The translations under genes and the position numbers were made by a program. A stretch of DNA of 64,000 nt, taken from Nocardiopsis quinghaiensis. Its GTDB lineage: Bacteria; Actinomycetota; Actinomycetes; Streptosporangiales; Streptosporangiaceae. This document shows, piece after piece, positions 61,706-64,000 of this stretch. The notes under the pieces were generated by a model that was not told the DNA's origin, did no database searches, and was given only the letters and a program-made list of their open reading frames with translations. Every line of letters starts with the position of its first letter. Positions within the stretch are counted from its first letter, which is position 1. The DNA lies in assembly GCF_008638365.1 (NCBI RefSeq), contig NZ_VWVU01000002.1:62001-126000 (forward strand). The letters run 5' to 3'.

Positions 61706-63514
61706 TTGCCGCTTGTCTATCGCACACTCGTCGCAGCCCCGGAACACGACGGCGATCTGGTCGCCGCCACCGCCACGGTCCTGTCCCGGTGGCTGAGCAA
61801 GCGCGGGAACTCGGGTGCGCGGGTGGACTTCGCGGCCTCGGGCCGCTTCGAACTGAGCAACCGCTCCCGCGCGCTGGTCGTCCGGCACGACAACCCCGAT
61901 GAGGGACTGTCCTTCCTGCGGCTGACCACGGAGTCCGACAAGCCGGACGGGACATGGCGCACCATCGCCACCGTGGTCGTGGACCCCGAACTGTCCCCGT
62001 GGCAGTACGCGTGGATCGACATGACCGTGGACCCGGCCGCCTCCGCCCGGCTCGGCTCCGAGTCGCCCCGGTTGGACGTCATGCCGCCTGAGGCGGCCCG
62101 CATGCTCCTGGACGCCGTGAACGGCCACGACGGTGACCACCCGCTGCCGCCCACACCCAAGATCGTGCGCGGGCGCGACGACTCCCTCGTCGACACGCTC
62201 GTGGCCACGATCCGCGATCCCCGGCGGCGCATGGCGGTGGTGGCCACCGGCGCCCCCCGGGACGTCACCGTCGCCGACTGGCGGATCGCCATGGCCGGCG
62301 CCCTGTCCCGGTGTACCGGCATGTGCGCCGGGTACGTGCTCGACGCCGCCGCCCAGGAGCGTGTCGGCGCCCTCCTGCCCCGGATCCTGGACGTGCCGTC
62401 CGGCGGGGTGCGCACGTTCTTACCCCATGTGGACCTGCTCGACGAGGGGGACGCGGCGCGCCACCCCCGGATGAGCCCCACCACGCTCGACACCGCCCGC
62501 GACGGCGAGCGCATCCGCAACTGGGTGGGCTCCGCCCTGTCGCGGCGGGTACGCGACAACGCGCTGGACGTGTGCCTGCCCGATCCGCTCCAGGCTGTGG
62601 ACGCCTTCCTGGGCGAGGAGACCGACGACGTACGACGAGCCCCGTGGGGCAGCGGTACGGCCGCCCGGTCCCGGGCGGCCGTGCCCGCGTCCAGGGGTTC
62701 GGCCGTCGTCCACCGCACGGCGCAGGGACCGGCCGACACCGCCTCCGCCCAGGAGCGCGAGGCGCTGGAACAGCAGGCCCAGCGGCTGCGCGAGGAGGTC
62801 ACCCGGCTCGGCACGCGGATCAACGAGCTCTCCGAGGAGCGCCAGGGGCTCCTGGCCGAGACCGCCGACCTGGGCGAGGAGCTCGGCACCGCCCGGGAGC
62901 AGTTGCGCGCCGCCCGCTACGAGACCCGCTGGCTGCGCGAGCAGGCACGCGAGGCCGGGCTGTTCCGGCTGGCCGCCGCGCCCGCACCCCGCGACCCGCA
63001 ACGGCGGCCGCCCGCGAGCGTGAGCGAGCTCCTGGAGCGCATCACCGACGACTCCGTGCTGCCGCACCTGTACTTCACCATCGAGGACCAGACGGTGTAC
63101 GAGCTGTCCGACAGCCGCAAGGAGTCCCTGTGGGTCACCCGCGCCTGGGAGGCGCTGCTGGCCCTGAACGACTACGCCCGCTACCAGTTCGACAACCCGG
63201 GCAGCGGGCTGGGTTTCCACTCCTATCTGAGGGAGACGCCCGACGGGTACCAGGTGATCCCCGTCAAACGGCTGGCCTCCCAGGAGTCGGACTACGTGCG
63301 CAACCGGGGCAAGCTCAACGACAAGCGCCTCTTCCGGGTCCCCGAGGAGGTCGAGCCCAACGGACGGGTGCCCATGTACGCGCACATCAAGCTCGACATC
63401 GAGTACGGGATCTGCCCGAGGCTGTACTTCTACCCGCACCTGGGCCCGGGCACCACCAACCGCGTGTACATCGGCTACCTGGGCCGCCACCTGCCCGTAC
63501 AGCAGTCGAACTGA
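61706..63514 (+). CDS. unknown protein with coiled coil and conserved C-terminal domain
   Basis: 602 residues from a TTG at 61706 that has GGGAG six bases upstream; no better start fits. The first 310 residues are globular (LVYRTLVAAPEHDGDLVAAT, WQYAWIDMTVDP, VPSGGVRTFLPHVDLLDEGD). A strong coiled coil of about 80 residues follows (EREALEQQAQRLREEVTRLG through ARYETRWLREQAREA). The last 150 residues are a separate domain (VLPHLYFTIEDQTVYELS, IEYGICPRLYFYPHLGPG, VYIGYLGRHLP). The last segment recalls the RelE-toxin strand pattern, and the layout resembles proteins of defence or regulatory loci, but I do not recognise a named family. The gene at 63535 follows by 20 bases. Confidence 0.8.
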   Translation: MPLVYRTLVAAPEHDGDLVAATATVLSRWLSKRGNSGARVDFAASGRFELSNRSRALVVRHDNPDEGLSFLRLTTESDKPDGTWRTIATVVVDPELSPWQYAWIDMTVDPAASARLGSESPRLDVMPPEAARMLLDAVNGHDGDHPLPPTPKIVRGRDDSLVDTLVATIRDPRRRMAVVATGAPRDVTVADWRIAMAGALSRCTGMCAGYVLDAAAQERVGALLPRILDVPSGGVRTFLPHVDLLDEGDAARHPRMSPTTLDTARDGERIRNWVGSALSRRVRDNALDVCLPDPLQAVDAFLGEETDDVRRAPWGSGTAARSRAAVPASRGSAVVHRTAQGPADTASAQEREALEQQAQRLREEVTRLGTRINELSEERQGLLAETADLGEELGTAREQLRAARYETRWLREQAREAGLFRLAAAPAPRDPQRRPPASVSELLERITDDSVLPHLYFTIEDQTVYELSDSRKESLWVTRAWEALLALNDYARYQFDNPGSGLGFHSYLRETPDGYQVIPVKRLASQESDYVRNRGKLNDKRLFRVPEEVEPNGRVPMYAHIKLDIEYGICPRLYFYPHLGPGTTNRVYIGYLGRHLPVQQSN

Positions 63515-63521
63515 CTCCGCG

Positions 63522-63527
63522 TACCCT
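63522..63527 (+). promoter_or_regulatory. possible -10 box for leaderless downstream gene
   Basis: TACCCT seven bases before the GTG at 63535, with no Shine-Dalgarno sequence in between. It lies just after the stop of the preceding gene, so the downstream gene may have its own leaderless message. Confidence 0.35.
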
Positions 63528-63534
63528 GGGCGCC

Positions 63535-64000
63535 GTGACGGGAACGAGCTCTCAGGCACCGACCGCCCTCGCCGAGGCGCTGTGGCGCGAGCGCGCCGAC
63601 CAGCACGGGCGCCGCGTGGACGCGCTGGTCGCCGACCACCTGCGGCGCCGCAGGGAGGGTGCGCGCCACCCGGTGGAGGACTTCCTGTTCACCTACTACA
63701 ACCTCAAGCCCGCCCAACTGCGGCGCTGGCACCCGGGTGTGGGAACGGTGCTGCTGGGCGGGGGCGCCCGCGCCCGCCTGGACGAGCGGTTCTACAAGGA
63801 GCTGCCCGGCGGGGCGGTGGGCCTGGACACCGGGGCGTTCCTGGCGGCCCGGCCGGTGCTGGACTTCGTGGAGCGTCTGCTGTCGTCGGTCGCCTCGCGC
63901 CCCGCCCACCTGGGCTGCTTCGGGTTGCACGAGTGGGCGATGGTGTACCGGACCGAGGAGGTGCGGCACGGACAGGTGCCGCTGCGGCTGGGCCACGAGG
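63535..64000 (+). CDS. protein annotated in actinomycetes as 3-methyladenine DNA glycosylase (N-terminal part)
   Basis: An open frame of at least 155 codons that runs off the window, from GTG at 63535. Segments such as ALWRERADQHGRRVDALVADHL, HPVEDFLFTYYNLKPAQLRRWHPG and HLGCFGLHEWAMVYR are typical of a widespread actinobacterial family often named 3-methyladenine DNA glycosylase. To my knowledge that name is not backed by a clear helix-hairpin-helix motif, and none is visible here. The conserved His and Tyr residues suggest an enzyme. It lies 20 bases after the coiled-coil gene. Confidence 0.8.
   Translation, partial: MTGTSSQAPTALAEALWRERADQHGRRVDALVADHLRRRREGARHPVEDFLFTYYNLKPAQLRRWHPGVGTVLLGGGARARLDERFYKELPGGAVGLDTGAFLAARPVLDFVERLLSSVASRPAHLGCFGLHEWAMVYRTEEVRHGQVPLRLGHE

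Noticed and set aside
1-64000. CRISPR arrays, tRNA or rRNA genes, insertion sequences, prophage genes
   Set aside because: No regularly spaced repeats, cloverleaf-like sequences, transposases, integrases or phage structural genes were seen on either strand.

Overview
The window is chromosomal DNA from a very high G+C actinomycete. Evidence: third codon positions are almost always G or C, GTG and TTG starts are common, several genes look leaderless, many secreted proteins carry Tat signals, and the housekeeping order rimP-nusA-ylxR-infB-ylxP-rbfA-truB-ribF-rpsO-pnp-(M16 peptidase) and dxr-rip-ispG is the standard actinobacterial one. A conservon-type GTPase, SecA2 and pentapeptide-type membrane proteins fit Streptosporangiales or Streptomycetales. 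Nocardiopsis is my best guess, but it rests on overall resemblance and not on a diagnostic gene.

Layout. 1-2.0 kb: the end of a DyP peroxidase, a small membrane protein and an ECF sigma factor. 2.1-15.8 kb: the translation and RNA-decay supercluster on the minus strand, with one hydrolase gene inserted on the plus strand between truB and ribF. 16.1-19.0 kb: a Tat lipoprotein, a ferritin-like DUF4439 protein and proS, which normally sit beside rimP. 19.1-44.1 kb: an accessory block. It holds a spermidine-synthase-like protein, a pentapeptide membrane protein with a coupled 50-residue membrane peptide, a previously hidden 37-residue cysteine-rich peptide gene, a KstR-like operator in front of no recognisable gene, SecA2, an orphan conservon GTPase, an unusual HisRS, two tandem giant ATPase-LuxR regulators, a truncated adenylate-forming protein, an anti-sigma-like kinase, a CooC-like ATPase with a perfect palindrome filling its promoter spacer, a peptide/nickel-type ABC transporter operon and an MFS exporter. 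44.3-45.1 kb: the GNAT (DUF4081) gene that usually touches ispG. 45.2-52.0 kb: a second accessory block with a secreted peptidase, an Lrp/AsnC regulator and an apparent lysine monooxygenase pathway (davB, davA, cationic amino-acid permease). 52.4-56.5 kb: ispG, rip and dxr (MEP isoprenoid pathway plus site-2 protease). 56.8-64 kb: a secreted CocE-type hydrolase, a secreted serine protease, an aldehyde dehydrogenase, an unknown coiled-coil protein and the start of a gene related to proteins annotated as 3-methyladenine DNA glycosylase.

How the genes work together. The conserved backbone (rimP to proS, then GNAT-ispG-rip-dxr) appears to have been opened twice, so the accessory blocks of about 25 kb and 7 kb are the likely places for strain-specific biology. 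In the second block the functional logic is clear: import of a basic amino acid, oxidative decarboxylation to an amide, and hydrolysis of the amide, probably under AsnC control through GTTAC-type sites. In the first block, the items I consider most worth testing are the cysteine-rich peptide, the CooC-like gene with its operator, and the paired ATPase-LuxR regulators followed by the truncated acyl-adenylate enzyme and its repeat-rich upstream region.

No tRNA, rRNA, CRISPR array, insertion sequence or integrase was seen. All family names come from recognising motifs by eye. No database search or structure prediction was run.
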